Below are positions 48,016 through 58,025 of a stretch of DNA of 64,000 bases, piece after piece (position 1 is the stretch's first letter; the number at the start of each line of letters is the position of its first letter). Source of the DNA: Dasypus novemcinctus. Lineage: Eukaryota; Chordata; Mammalia; Cingulata; Dasypodidae. The stretch lies in the NCBI RefSeq assembly GCF_030445035.2, contig NC_080694.1:70447147-70511146 (forward strand). Reading direction: 5' to 3'. Below the pieces are notes generated by a model. The model searched no databases. It was given only the letters and a program-made list of their open reading frames with translations, and had not been told where the DNA came from. The position numbers and the translations under genes were made by a program.

Positions 48016-48900
48016 AAGAAATAAAGAAAATGCAGAGTGAACACATAGAAGAATTTTAAAGCATTCATAGAACAATAGCAGATCTTATGGGAATGAAAGG
48101 GAAAATAAGTGAAATTTAAAATATAGTGAAGGCATATAACAGCAGATTTGTTGGGGCAGAAGGAAGGATCAGTGAAATTGAAGACATCACTGCCAAAAGT
48201 GAACATACAGAAGAACAGATGAAGAACAGAAAAAAAATTGAAAAAGATCTCAGCGAATTAATTGACAGAAAGAGATATGATGTCATTCCCATAGGTGTCA
48301 TGGGAATCCAAGACAGAGAAGAGAAGGAAAAAGGGGTAGAAGAAACATTTGAAGAAATAATGGTAGAAAATTTCCCAGCCCTATTTAAGGATGTAGATGT
48401 CTGTGTCCAAGAAGCACAAGGTATTCCCATCAGAATAAATCAGAACAGACCAACTCTGAGACACATACTAATGAGAATGTCAAATGCCAAAGACAAAGAA
48501 AGAATTCTGAGCAGCAAAAAAAAAAAAAAAAAAAAAAAAAGCAATCCATAACAAATAAGGGATAGCTGTAAGATTAAGTGTCAGTTTCTCATCAGAAACC
48601 ATGGAGACAAGAAGACAGTGGTAAGGTATATTTAATATATTGCAAGAGAAAAACTGCCAGCCAAGAATCTCATATCAAGCAAGATTGTCTTTCAAAAATG
48701 AAGGTGAGTATAGAATATTCATAAATAAACAGACACTGAGAGAGATTGTAGCCAAGTGGCCAGCTTTGCAGGAATTCTAAAGGGAGCACTATAGCCTGAA
48801 AAGAAAAGACAGGAGAGTGAGGCTAAGAACAGAGTATAGAAATTAATATTATATCAGTGAAAGTAACTAAAAAAAAAAAGAGTCAAAAGATTGGTGAAAA
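48016..48900 (+). mobile_element. L1 or HAL1 ORF1 region with broken ORF1
   Basis: The open frame 48126-48551 reads as an L1 ORF1p piece. A coiled-coil-like stretch (EQMKNRKKIEKDLSELIDRK) is followed by the RRM-side block NFPALFKDVDVCVQEAQG and NRPTLRHILMRMSNAKDKER. The reading then runs into a pure A tract at 48518-48540 and ends. Downstream sequence to about 48900 (CATCAGAAACCATGGAGACA, TTGCAAGAGAAAAACTGCCA) is the C-terminal domain portion in decayed form. It is not a functional gene. Confidence 0.8.
48518..48540 (+). repeat. Poly(A) tract inside ORF1
   Basis: About 23 or more consecutive A residues lie between GAGCAGC and GCAATCCATAAC. In related copies this position holds a short A/G-rich coding stretch, so this is an in-place expansion and not an element's 3' tail. 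Confidence 0.85.
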
Positions 48901-51189
48901 TAAAACATGACAGATAAAACCCAAAGGCCAAAATGTGTGAAATAAGAACTGCCTTTACAGTAATAACATTGAATGCTATTGAAATAGAAGACCTCAACAA
49001 ACCAATTACAAGTAAAGAGATTTAAACAGTTATCAAACAATTTGCAAAAAAGAAAAAGGCCAGGACTGGATGGATTCATAGGAGAATTCTACCAAGCATT
49101 CAAAGAATATTTAATTTCAATCTTACTCAACCTCTTCCAAAGTCTTGAGCAAGAAGGAATGCTACCAAACTCATTCTAGGAAGACAAAATCACCCTAATA
49201 CAAAAGACAGAAACTGATATTACGAAAAAAAGAAAATGTCAAACCTGTTTACCTAATGAAAATGGACGGAAAATCTTCAACAAAATATTTATTAACTTAA
49301 TCCAAAAGCACATTAAAAGAATTATTCATTTTGATCAAATGTGTTTTATACCAGATGTGCAAGGTTGATTCCACAAAACAAGTAAATCAGCATAATACAC
49401 TACATTAATACATCAAAGAAGAAAAATCACATGATCTTAGTGATGTGAGGCAAAAAAGGCATTTGAGAAAAGGAAAAGGGAAGGGAAGGGAAGGGAAAGG
49501 AAGGGAAAGGAAGAGAAAGGAGGAAAGGAAAGGAAAAGAAACAGACCCTCACATCTATGTTCAAGGCAGAAGAAAGAAAGAGTACCCCTATCTTACTACT
49601 TCATACAGAAATTAACTAAAAATTAATCAAGACCTAAATATAAAAGCTAGACCCATAAATTTCCTACAAGAAAATATAGGAAAACATCTTCAAGACTTCA
49701 TGGTAGGAGGTGCATTCTTAAACCTTAAAACAAAAGCTTGAGAAATGAAAGAAAACATGGGCAAAATGGACCTCTTCAAATGTTAACATTTTGTGATACA
49801 ACAGACTTTGCCAGCAAGGGGTAAAGGAAACACACTTAATGGGAGAAATATTTGAAACCATATATCCAATAAAGGTTTGATTTCCATTCTATATAAAAAG
49901 ATCATACAATTCAAGTCAACAATAAAAGAGCAAGCAATCCAATATAAAAATGGGTCAAAGATTTAAACAGACATTTCTCCAAAGAGGACAAAAGTACACA
50001 AAAAAGATTAATGACTCTAGCTAAAAAGGAAATGCAAATCAAAATGAAAATGAGAACTCATTTCACAGTGCATAGAATGACCATTATTTTCAAAACAGAT
50101 AACAATAAGTGCAAGAAAGGAAGTAGAGAAATAGGAATATTCACTGTTGGTGGGACTGTAAAAAGGTACACCCTCTGTGCATGACAGTTTGACAGTTCTT
50201 CAAAAAGTTAAATATAGAAGTACCATATAATCGAGCAATTCTTCTACTAGGAGTATATCTAGAAGTACTGAAAACTATTGATGCATACACACATTTGCAC
50301 ACTAATGTTCATAGTGGCATTATTCATAATTGCCAAAATTGAAACAACTCAAGTGTCCATCAACCAATGAATGGATAAACAAAGTGTTGTATAGGCATGC
50401 AATGGAATACTATACTGCAGTAAGAAGAAATGAAATTGGGACACATATGATAACACAGATGAATCTTGAAGACATTATGCTAAGTGAAATAAGCCAAACA
50501 CAAGAACAAATATTTGAAGTCACAATAATATGAACTAAATATGAAAAATAAATGCAAGGAAATACAACCTGAATTGTAGGCTGCTGGGAGATAAGATGAG
50601 GGCTTTTCAGGATTACAGATGCTTATGTATGCAGAAGTTTTAATTAACTTGACTGTGCAAGTATGGAGATGGCAAGAAGGAGCTGGTTTATTTCATTATT
50701 TTATTTTTTTAAAGATACTTCAATAGCAACTGGTTTAGAAATGGGACTGTGGCTGAAAAGAGTAGTCCAGGGATATATGTCAATGCTTAAAAAGCTAAAA
50801 AATTATCTAAACAACACAGTGAACCCAGAAATGGATGAGAATTGTGGTTGACCGTACAAATGTAAGACTGTCCTTCTGTGAACTAGAATGGATGTACATC
50901 ACTATTTCAGGGTGGTGGAAATGTGAAAAAACATGGGGAAAATACAATTGATGTAACCTATGTGCTACAGTGAAGAACAGGACTGCAATATTCTTACATC
51001 AATGCTAAAGATGAACAGTGTTAAAAATAAGGGGGTGTGGAAAAATATGCCAAATGTATGCTAATGACCACAGTTGGTGGTAATAATCTGGTGATATTGG
51101 CCCATAGTCTGTGTTCCACAAGTGTTCCACAATGGTGTGGTGTGTTCGTGAAAGGTTGTTGAATAGGGATTATACACATGTATATGATT
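48901..51189 (+). mobile_element. L1 ORF2 remnants and 3' UTR, internally deleted
   Basis: Reverse transcriptase-region words (GCCAGGACTGGATGGATTCA, CATGATCTTAG) are followed, after a GA-rich tract at 49468-49545, by ORF2 C-terminal words (CAGACCCTCACATCTATGTT, ATTTCTCCAAAGAGGACAAA, GTTGGTGGGACTGTAAAAAG, TGGAATACTATACTGCAGTA). A 3' UTR reaching about 51189 comes next. The catalytic middle of ORF2 is missing, so this copy has a large internal deletion. Confidence 0.85.
49468..49545 (+). repeat. GGAAA-type microsatellite
   Basis: An imperfect run of GGGAA, GGAAA and GGAAAA units lies where the L1 deletion occurred, between ORF2 words that are about 1 kb apart in a full-length element. Confidence 0.85.
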
Positions 51190-51690
51190 CTTTTGTAAGG
51201 GAAAAGGGACAGAAAGAATAGTTCAGACAATAATGGCCAAAAATTTCCCAACTCTTTGAAAGGCATAATTTTGCATTTCCAAGAATCACAATATACTCCA
51301 AATAGAATAAACATTAATAGACCTACTTTGAGATACATATTGAATGTCAAATGTCAAAGATAAAGAAAAATTTATGAAAACAGCAATAGGAAAGTGATTC
51401 ATCACATATAAGGGACCTCCAATAAGACTAAGTGCTAATTTCTCATCAGAAATCATGAGGGGTCAAAGGTACTGGTATGATATATTTAAGATACTGAAGG
51501 AGAAAAGCCACCAGCAAAAATTATTTATTCAGCAAAACTATCTTTCAAAAGTGAGGGAGATTTTATAATTTTCACAGTAAACACTAATTGAATGATTTCA
51601 TCAGCAAAAGAACTGCCCTCCAAGAATTGCTCAAGGGTGTTCTTCAGGTTGAAAGGGAAAGACAGAAGAGAGTGGCTTGGAGTAGTGTGA
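51190..51690 (+). mobile_element. L1 ORF1 C-terminal remnant
   Basis: Words such as AATGGCCAAAAATTTCCCAA, GAATGTCAAATGTCAAAGAT, CTCATCAGAAATCATGAGGG and TATTTAAGATACTGAAGGAG parallel 48330-48780 but with more decay. It is the ORF1 3' half of a separate L1/HAL1 copy. Confidence 0.75.
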
Positions 51691-53423
51691 AAAACTGAGA
51701 ATCTTTTGTCATTTTACTAAAATGGTAAAGAAAAACCTGATAGTACTGTAGCCTCAAAATATAACTCTTCACTTTAATTCCTGTAAGAGAGTACAAATGA
51801 CAGAGAAAAAGACATATTTCCTGATCAAAGAAATACAGAATATAATACAATACAGGTAGTGATGAGGGGGGGATTTTTAGCCCTATATCTATACATTAAT
51901 AAAGAAGAAAGAGATTAAATCAAAAGCCTAAGTGTAAACATGGAGGAATAGAAAAAGAAGAAAAAACAAAACCCAAAGTAAGCATAAGGAAAGAAATAAA
52001 ATAATATAAAGCAGAATAAGTGAAATAGAGGGAAAAAAACATTTTTTATTCTTTGATATGGAGCATTACCAAAGCCTAATATTGATTCTTAGAAAAGATC
52101 AATAAATTTGATTATTCTTTAGCTAGATTGACAAATATAAAAGAGAAGATGCAAATAAATAAAATCAGAAATGGGAGGAGACATTATTACTGACATCACA
52201 GAAATAATCAGGATCATTAGAGGATTTTGTGAAAAACTACATGCCAATAAGTTAGCCAAACTAGATGAAATGTACAGTTCTTAGAAATGCACAGTCAACA
52301 TACATTGACTCTAAAAAAAATACAGGAACTCAACAAAACAATTACAAGTAAAGAGATTAATTATATAAGCAAACACGTTTCAACAAAGCTCAGGAATAGT
52401 TTCATAGGGGAATCTACTAATCATTCCAAGATAAATTAGTACCAATACTGATCAAACTCGTCCAAAAATTTGAAGGGGTGAGAATAATATCTAACTCAAT
52501 CTATTAGACCAACATAACCCTGATTCTAAAGCCAGATAAAGAGACTCAAAGAAAAGAAAACTAAAAACCAATATTTCTCATGAATAGAGATGCAAAAATT
52601 ATTGTAAAAATACTTGCGAATCAAACCTAACAGCACAATAAAATAACTATATACCATGATCATGTGGGATTTATCCCAGGTCTGCAAGCGTGGTTCAACA
52701 TGTAAAAATCAATTAATGTAAAGCAGCACATTAACAAAATGAAGGAAAAAAAAATCACAGGAACATCTCAATTGAAGCAGTAAATTCAGTTGACAATATT
52801 CAAACTTCTCATTGATAAAAAACAACAACAACATACAAAGCAGAAATAGAAATAAAGTTTCTTGACATGATAAAGTGCATATGTGAAAAACCAACTGCTT
52901 ACACCAGACTCAATAGTGAAAGATTGAGAGCCTTACCTCTAAGATCTGGAACTGACAGAGATCCCCAGTCTCACCACTGTTCACACCATTGTGCTAGCAG
53001 TTAGGCAAGAAAAGGAAATACAAAGTATCCAAATTGGACAGGAAGAAGTAAAACTTTCACTACTTGCAGATGACATGGTATTATGTAAGGAGTACCATAA
53101 AACCACAACAAAGCTGCTAGAGTTAATAAATGAATTCAATAAAGTGGTGGGGTACAAGATCAAAATGCAAAAATCTGTACCATTTTAATCACTAGTAATG
53201 AGCAATCAGAGGAGGAAATCAAGAAAATAATTCCATTGACAATAACAATAACAATGAAAATTATCTCCTATTTAGGAATAGATTTAACCAATGATTTAAA
53301 GGATTTATATATGGAAAACTACAGAAATTTCCTAAAAGAAATTACACAGGATCTAAATAAATGCAAGGACTTTCCATGCACAAGGATTGGAAGACAAACT
53401 ATGGTTAAGATGTCAATTCTACC
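51691..53423 (+). mobile_element. L1 ORF2, first segment of the nested L1
   Basis: Reverse transcriptase-region sequence runs from about 52100 (ATTGATTCTTAGAAAAGATC) through a catalytic-site block at about 53040-53080, where the frame 52991-53188 reads [14 protein letters not shown] with the ADD motif retained. It stops at 53423 in GTCAATTCTACC. The next L1 bases, TACTCAAAATGATTTACATA, appear only at 59791, so about 6.4 kb has been inserted. Several stops make it inactive. Confidence 0.85.
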
Positions 53424-53433
53424 TGTATCAGTT

Positions 53434-54410
53434 TGCGGTCACCCCTCGGGCTGAAGCGTGGTTTGCTGGCCTGGCGGGGGAGCGGCCGCGGTAGGCCAAG
53501 CCGCTGCCCCCATAATAGGGTGGCTGGTCGAACTCACCGCCACCCCTGAAGGAAGCTCGGCATGGGCGCAGAGTGCCCTCGGGTCTCCCCTTCTCGGCAG
53601 CCATGCTTCCGCGGCCGCCCCTCCTCCCGGATGGCGCCACACGATGCCTTCTTTCTCCCTGCGCAGGCGCAGGGCAGAAAATTCCAGTCTGCCCTTTTCC
53701 CCTCCCCCGACAGCAGCAACAGCCAGGTGTGGGCGGAAAAATCCAGCCCGCCCTTTTCCCCTCCCCCGACAGCAGCAACAGCCAGGTGTGGGCGGAAAAA
53801 TCCAGCCCGCCCTTTTCCCTTCCCCCGACAGCAGCAACAGCCAGGCGTGGGCGGGAAACTCAAGTCTGCCCTCCACCCCAGCAACAGCAGCCACCAATCC
53901 CTAAACCCTGCCCCTTCCCCCAGCAACAGCGACAGCCAATCCCTAACCACCACCCCTCCCCCGTCCAGTACCGCCCACTGACCTTTTGCCGGCAACCAAT
54001 CAGAACAGGGCGTGGTTTCGACCAATCAGCCTTCCCCAGCCCCTATAAAACTGTTGCCTCTCCCTCAGTAAAGTGGACTTGCGTGTTTACCTTGTCTCCG
54101 CGGTAGTTCTTCTGCTGTGCGCCCTCCAGTCCTGAGAGCCCCTGACAAGGGCCTGGCCTCCCTTGTCCCCAGTTCGTCGCCTGCTTCTCCGGGCGACCCC
54201 TTCATCGCCTGCTTCTCCGGGCGACCCCTTCGTCGCCGGCTTCGCCGGGCGACCCCGTCAGCCGAACCGCGCAACCCCTTGTGAGACCGATCCCTCGTCT
54301 GCTGCCGGACCGACCCCTCGTCCCAAGCGGGACCGACCCCTCGTCCAGAGCTGGACCGACCCCTCGTCCGCAGCCAGACCCCACCTCTACCGACTGTGCA
54401 AACCGTCGCA
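53434..54410 (+). repeat. 5' LTR of betaretrovirus-like provirus
   Basis: 977 bp. U3 holds three 59-bp units (53691-53867). Two CCAAT boxes stand at about 53996 and 54022, and TATAAAA at 54044-54050. There is no canonical AATAAA in R; AGTAAA at 54068-54073 may serve. The R/U5 part carries a 28-bp unit three times (54173-54256) and a 23-bp unit four times (54285-54376). It is highly CpG-rich. The long open frames on both strands (up to 177 codons) are composition artefacts. Confidence 0.95.
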
Positions 54411-54412
54411 GC

Positions 54413-54430
54413 TGGCGCCCAACGTGGGGC
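54413..54430 (+). promoter_or_regulatory. Primer binding site, tRNA-Lys1,2 type
   Basis: TGGCGCCCAACGTGGGGC begins two bases after the LTR end. This is the primer site known from betaretroviruses and lentiviruses that use tRNA-Lys1,2. Its 3' half lies in a 31-bp direct repeat (54420-54450 and 54451-54481), so CAACGTGGGGCAA occurs twice. Confidence 0.9.
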
Positions 54431-54481
54431 AAAGCAACCCCACCACAGCACAACGTGGGGCAAGGCAACTCCACCACAGCC

Positions 54482-54924
54482 TCACTCCGTAACCTGGCGC
54501 CACCCCCTCCTCTCTTCTCACCGTGGGACTTCTCTCGTGCAACATTGCTGCTACCTGAGCCTTGGCTACCTCATATGATCCACGGCGGTCTGGGAGAATC
54601 GCTGGATGGCTTTCTCCTTCCATGTCGGGGGCTTATACCGACCCGCTATGATTAAGAGGCGCCAATAAAACTCTCAGGAGCACGTGCCTGAGCACCTCCA
54701 ACCCTGCCTTCACCTCTGCCTTCTCCCCTCTGCGCTTGCTCCCCTTTGCCTTGCTCCACTGCTCGTCGTCCCGCCCTCCCCTCGTCGGGGCCTTCTCTTG
54801 GCCTGCGACCACCGTCGGAGCCCCACCGGCTCCGACCCCTCGTCTCACCGCGCACCTCGGCTCCCATCGCCGCGCTCTCAAGGTAAGGGCCCCTTTTCTT
54901 ATCGGCTCCAAAAGGCCATTAGCA
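54482..54924 (+). other. Retroviral leader
   Basis: GC-rich and pyrimidine-rich untranslated leader. An AATAAA at 54664-54669 sits here and not in the LTR, which is unusual. CAAGGTAAGG with a GT at 54883 is a good splice donor candidate for a subgenomic env message. The open frame that begins at 54736 runs through the leader into gag in frame, but the MGN start downstream is the credible one. Confidence 0.65.
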
Positions 54925-55176
54925 ATGGGTAACATCCTATCTGCTAAGCAAGCCCCACAAGTTCGGGCTCTCGCTGGTCTCCTAGACACTCACCGGTGTA
55001 AGATCTCTTTCAAACAGTTTCAAGTATATTGGGACCTTCTTCTCCCCTTTAATCTGTGGCTTACCACGTGTCAGCTCTGGGACCCGGACACCTATACTCG
55101 CCTTATAGATAGGGTCACTTTTGCTGTGGAGCAGGAAGGTAAAAGATTCCCTCCTGGCTTATTACAGGCAACATGA
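54925..55176 (+). pseudogene. gag start, matrix N-terminus, truncated
   Basis: 83 codons from an ATG with the N-myristoylation pattern M-G-N-I-L-S, typical of retroviral matrix proteins. Aromatic and leucine-rich helices follow (FKQFQVYWDLLLPFNLWL). The frame ends at TGA 55174-55176 where the sequence changes abruptly from GC-rich coding to AT-rich filler. No capsid major homology region or zinc knuckle exists downstream. This is gag cut by an internal deletion or recombination, not a complete protein. Confidence 0.7.
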
Positions 55177-56065
55177 AGTCCACAAGAAATCTTGAAGGGT
55201 ATAATCTATGATATGCTATATAAAAAAAGATTTAAAAGCAGCTATACCAAGAAAGTAAGAATTATGAGTCAACTGTAAATAAATTATATATTTCTGTTAA
55301 TGTGTTGTAATTGTTCTGTGTTTGTCTGTCTGTTCGTTCAATGTCAACGTATATTGTGATACCTCCGGATGGTAAATATAAATTACTAGAAATCTTTAAA
55401 AGAGCTCTATTCAAATGGCCAAAAATTAAATAAGCGCTTATATTAATACTTAAGTTTATTATATTAATACATAAGTTTAAATGTTAATAAGATATCTACA
55501 ATTTAAAAAAAATTGTAAGTCTTAATTAACAAAATTAACTGTACATCTTCATAAAAAGTTGTTTCTTGCCTAGATTAAAATGAATAACTTATTTTTCTTC
55601 ACAGGATAATATAAAGAATGTAAAACTTATATGAATATTAAAAAGGTTAAAAGTTTGTAAAAATGCTAACGGAAATGTAATAAGTTTTGCAAAAAGACGT
55701 ATTTTGTCCTAAAGTAGGATGGCTAATTTTTCATAAACTCTTGAAATTTAATTTTCATGCGGCAAGTGTAAAAGGTATTGTGATAACTTTACGTAAGGGA
55801 ATGTGTTCTGTAAAGATAAAATTTATCTTCAATAGTTTACATTAAGGTATTAAATGGCTAATTCCAAAAGGTCATTCTTAAATATATATATATAAAACTA
55901 AATTGATGATAATAATAATAAAAGGTAATTTTATAACAGGAAAGATTAACAGCAACCAAGCTCCCCTGCCAACTTGCTTTTAGGAAACGGTTTCTAATAT
56001 TGCATGCTACTAAGTATTTAAAGAAAAGTTATTCTTAAGGAAACAGAGGATGATTTTGTCTTTGC
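55177..56065 (+). other. AT-rich non-coding filler homologous to class I element interior
   Basis: 55780-56060 is collinear with 37660-38060: both contain TAAGGGAATGTGTTCTGT, AAATGGCTAATTCCA, AGGTAATTTTATAACAGGAA, CTCCCCTGCCA and GATGATTTTGTC in the same order. 55385-55435 matches 39510-39570 (AGAGCTCTATTCAAAT against AGAGCCCTATTCAAAT). The two blocks are in reverse order relative to the class I element. It ends with an acceptor-like TTTTGTCTTTGCAG at about 56057-56070. Confidence 0.85.
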
Positions 56066-57092
56066 AGCCATTGTCTACTTAGCAACACCCCTCGCTATCG
56101 GCCTAGCCACTGTTGCGCCGGACGATTGAAACCTTAAACAAAGACTCCTCCTCACTGTCATCTTCCTATCTATCGTTACTATATTTACTGCCCTCATTCT
56201 CCTTCGTTTATAAAGCAGTCTCCTACAAACCACAAAGCTTCTGTCTTAAACATACCATTCTCAACCCTATCCTCTAAATGATCTTCTCACTTCCCCCACA
56301 GCCTTTAATACTCTATTTCTTTCTCATAACCTTTGCTTTCTTGATAATATTTTCCGCCATCTGTCTAGCCACTACCACCCCAGAAGATTGTAACCACGGC
56401 CCCCCATGCCGCCATCGCTCTCAAGCAGCTCCAGCCCCGCGAAACGGCCCGCAACCTGCTTTCCCCGGCCTGCGGCCTGCTTTCTAGCATCTAATAACGT
56501 TTCTGCTTTTAACAGCTCCCCATACTTCTGCGGAGCTTCCTCCTGTCTCGACCTCACTCCTCTTCTCAGCCATCCAAAGCATCCTTTCTCGTCCCCCGCC
56601 CCCCTCCTTTTTTCACTTGAACCCCTACTGCGTTGCAGATTGGGCCGCCCCATGTCGGCCCGCCCCATTAACATCGGCCTCTCTCGCACCCGTGAAGACT
56701 TTGGCCTTCTTATTGTCCTCGCCTACGTCTCCACCACTCCCGACGCTGCCGCCACCACCATCGCTGGTGCCCTGACGCGACTTGTCCTCACCGCTGCGAT
56801 CCTCCAGACCATCACACAGTCTGCCTCTACCGCTCTTCGCCGCCAAGAAGAGATCAACTACCTGTAACGCGCTGTCATCCTGGACTTTTAACAAGCAGAT
56901 GGACCTTATAGCCACCGAGATCAACAAGAATTGGACATTGGCCACCCTTGCTTGCAACGGCAAGATACTGCCCCCCAAATTGTACATTTATCCCCGGCAT
57001 ACTCGCCTCCCTCTTCAGCCCCGCTTCCCTCATTGCTTACTGCCTCTTGGGCCTCAGCTACTTGTTGCTGCTGCCATCCTGGTCCTTATTTG
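56066..57092 (+). pseudogene. env-derived remnant with breaks
   Basis: GC-rich coding-derived sequence. At 56278 an open frame of 69 codons starts with a strongly hydrophobic leader (PLILYFFLITFAFLIIFSA). A related, already stopped leader-like stretch lies just upstream at about 56066-56215 (both contain a CLATTTPED / GLATVAPDD-like block). From 56406 a 153-codon frame ends near 56867 with a heptad-like QTITQSASTALRRQEEINYL, the look of a transmembrane-subunit ectodomain helix. The reading then continues in a second and later a third frame (ALSSWTFNKQMDLIATEINK, then a hydrophobic membrane-span-like stretch near 57000-57070). At least two frameshifts and large losses of the surface subunit make it non-functional. 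Confidence 0.6.
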
Positions 57093-57107
57093 AAAAGAAG
57101 GGGGAAA
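57093..57107 (+). promoter_or_regulatory. Polypurine tract of betaretrovirus-like provirus
   Basis: AAAAGAAGGGGGAAA abuts the TG of the 3' LTR. Confidence 0.9.
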
Positions 57108-58025
57108 TGCGGTCACCCCTCGGGCTGAAGCGTGGTTTGCTGGCCTGGCGGGGGAGCGGCCGCGGTAGGCCAAGCCGCTGCCCCCATAATAGGGTGGCTG
57201 GTCGAACTCACCGCCACCCCTGAAGGAAGCTCGGCATGGGCGCAGAGTGCCCTCGGGTCTCCCCTTCTCGGCAGCCATGCTTCCGCGGCCGCCCCTCCTC
57301 CCGGATGGCGCCACACGATGCCTTCTTTCTCCCTGCGCAGGCGCAGGGCAGAAAATTCCAGTCTGCCCTTTTCCCCTCCCCCGACAGCAGCAACAGCCAG
57401 GTGTGGGCGGAAAAATCCAGCCCGCCCTTTTCCCTTCCCCCGACAGCAGCAACAGCCAGGCGTGGGCGGGAAACTCAAGTCTGCCCTCCACCCCAGCAAC
57501 AGCAGCCACCAATCCCTAAACCCTGCCCCTTCCCCCAGCAACAGCGACAGCCAATCCCTAACCACCACCCCTCCCCCGTCCAGTACCGCCCACTGACCTT
57601 TTGCCGGCAACCAATCAGAACAGGGCGTGGCTTCGACCAATCAGCCTTCCCCAGCCCCTATAAAACTGTTGCCTCTCCCTCAGTAAAGTGGACTTGCGTG
57701 TTTACCTTGTCTCCGCGGTAGTTCTTCTGCTGTGCGCCCTCCAGTCCTGAGAGCCCCTGACAAGGGCCTGGCCTCCCTTGTCCCCAGTTCGTCGCCTGCT
57801 TCTCCGGGTGACCCCTTCGTCGCCTGCTTCTCCGGGCGACCCCTTCGTCGCCGGCTTCGCCGGGCGACCCCGTCAGCCGAACCGCACAACCCCTTGTGAG
57901 ACCGATCCCTCGTCTGCTGCCGGACCGACCCCTCGTCCCAAGCGGGACCGACCCCTCGTCCAGAGCTGGACCGACCCCTCGTCCGCAGCCAGACCCCACC
58001 TCTACCGACTGTGCAAACCGTCGCA
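57108..58025 (+). repeat. 3' LTR of betaretrovirus-like provirus
   Basis: 918 bp, identical in layout to the 5' LTR but with two and not three 59-bp units (57365-57482). By hand alignment the only substitutions are at 57631, 57809, 57819 and 57886, corresponding to 54016, 54194, 54204 and 54271. TATAAAA is at 57659-57665. Confidence 0.95.

Larger units (their letters stand above)
53434..58025 (+). mobile_element. Betaretrovirus-like provirus, young, internally deleted
   Basis: It has two LTRs of the TGCGGT...GTCGCA type and a perfect 6-bp target duplication TCAGTT (53428-53433 and 58026-58031). The primer binding site is of tRNA-Lys1,2 type, and a polypurine tract precedes the 3' LTR. These features together indicate a class II (betaretrovirus/ERVK-like) element. 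Only 2.7 kb lies between the LTRs: leader, an 83-codon gag start, about 0.9 kb of AT-rich non-coding filler, and a GC-rich env-derived 3' part with breaks. Protease, reverse transcriptase and integrase are absent, so it cannot replicate by itself. The LTRs differ at four bases and one 59-bp repeat unit, so insertion is recent. Confidence 0.95.

Noticed and set aside
53439-54106. Long overlapping open frames on both strands within the provirus LTRs (up to 177 codons), repeated at 57054-57721 and 8472-9267
   Set aside because: They follow the GC-rich LTR, recur in every frame, show low-complexity proline, glycine and arginine composition, and have no domain features. They result from base composition lacking stop codons.
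54163-54655. Open frames spanning the LTR end, primer site and leader
   Set aside because: They cross the transcription and priming signals and differ in the two strands. The credible gag start is at 54925.
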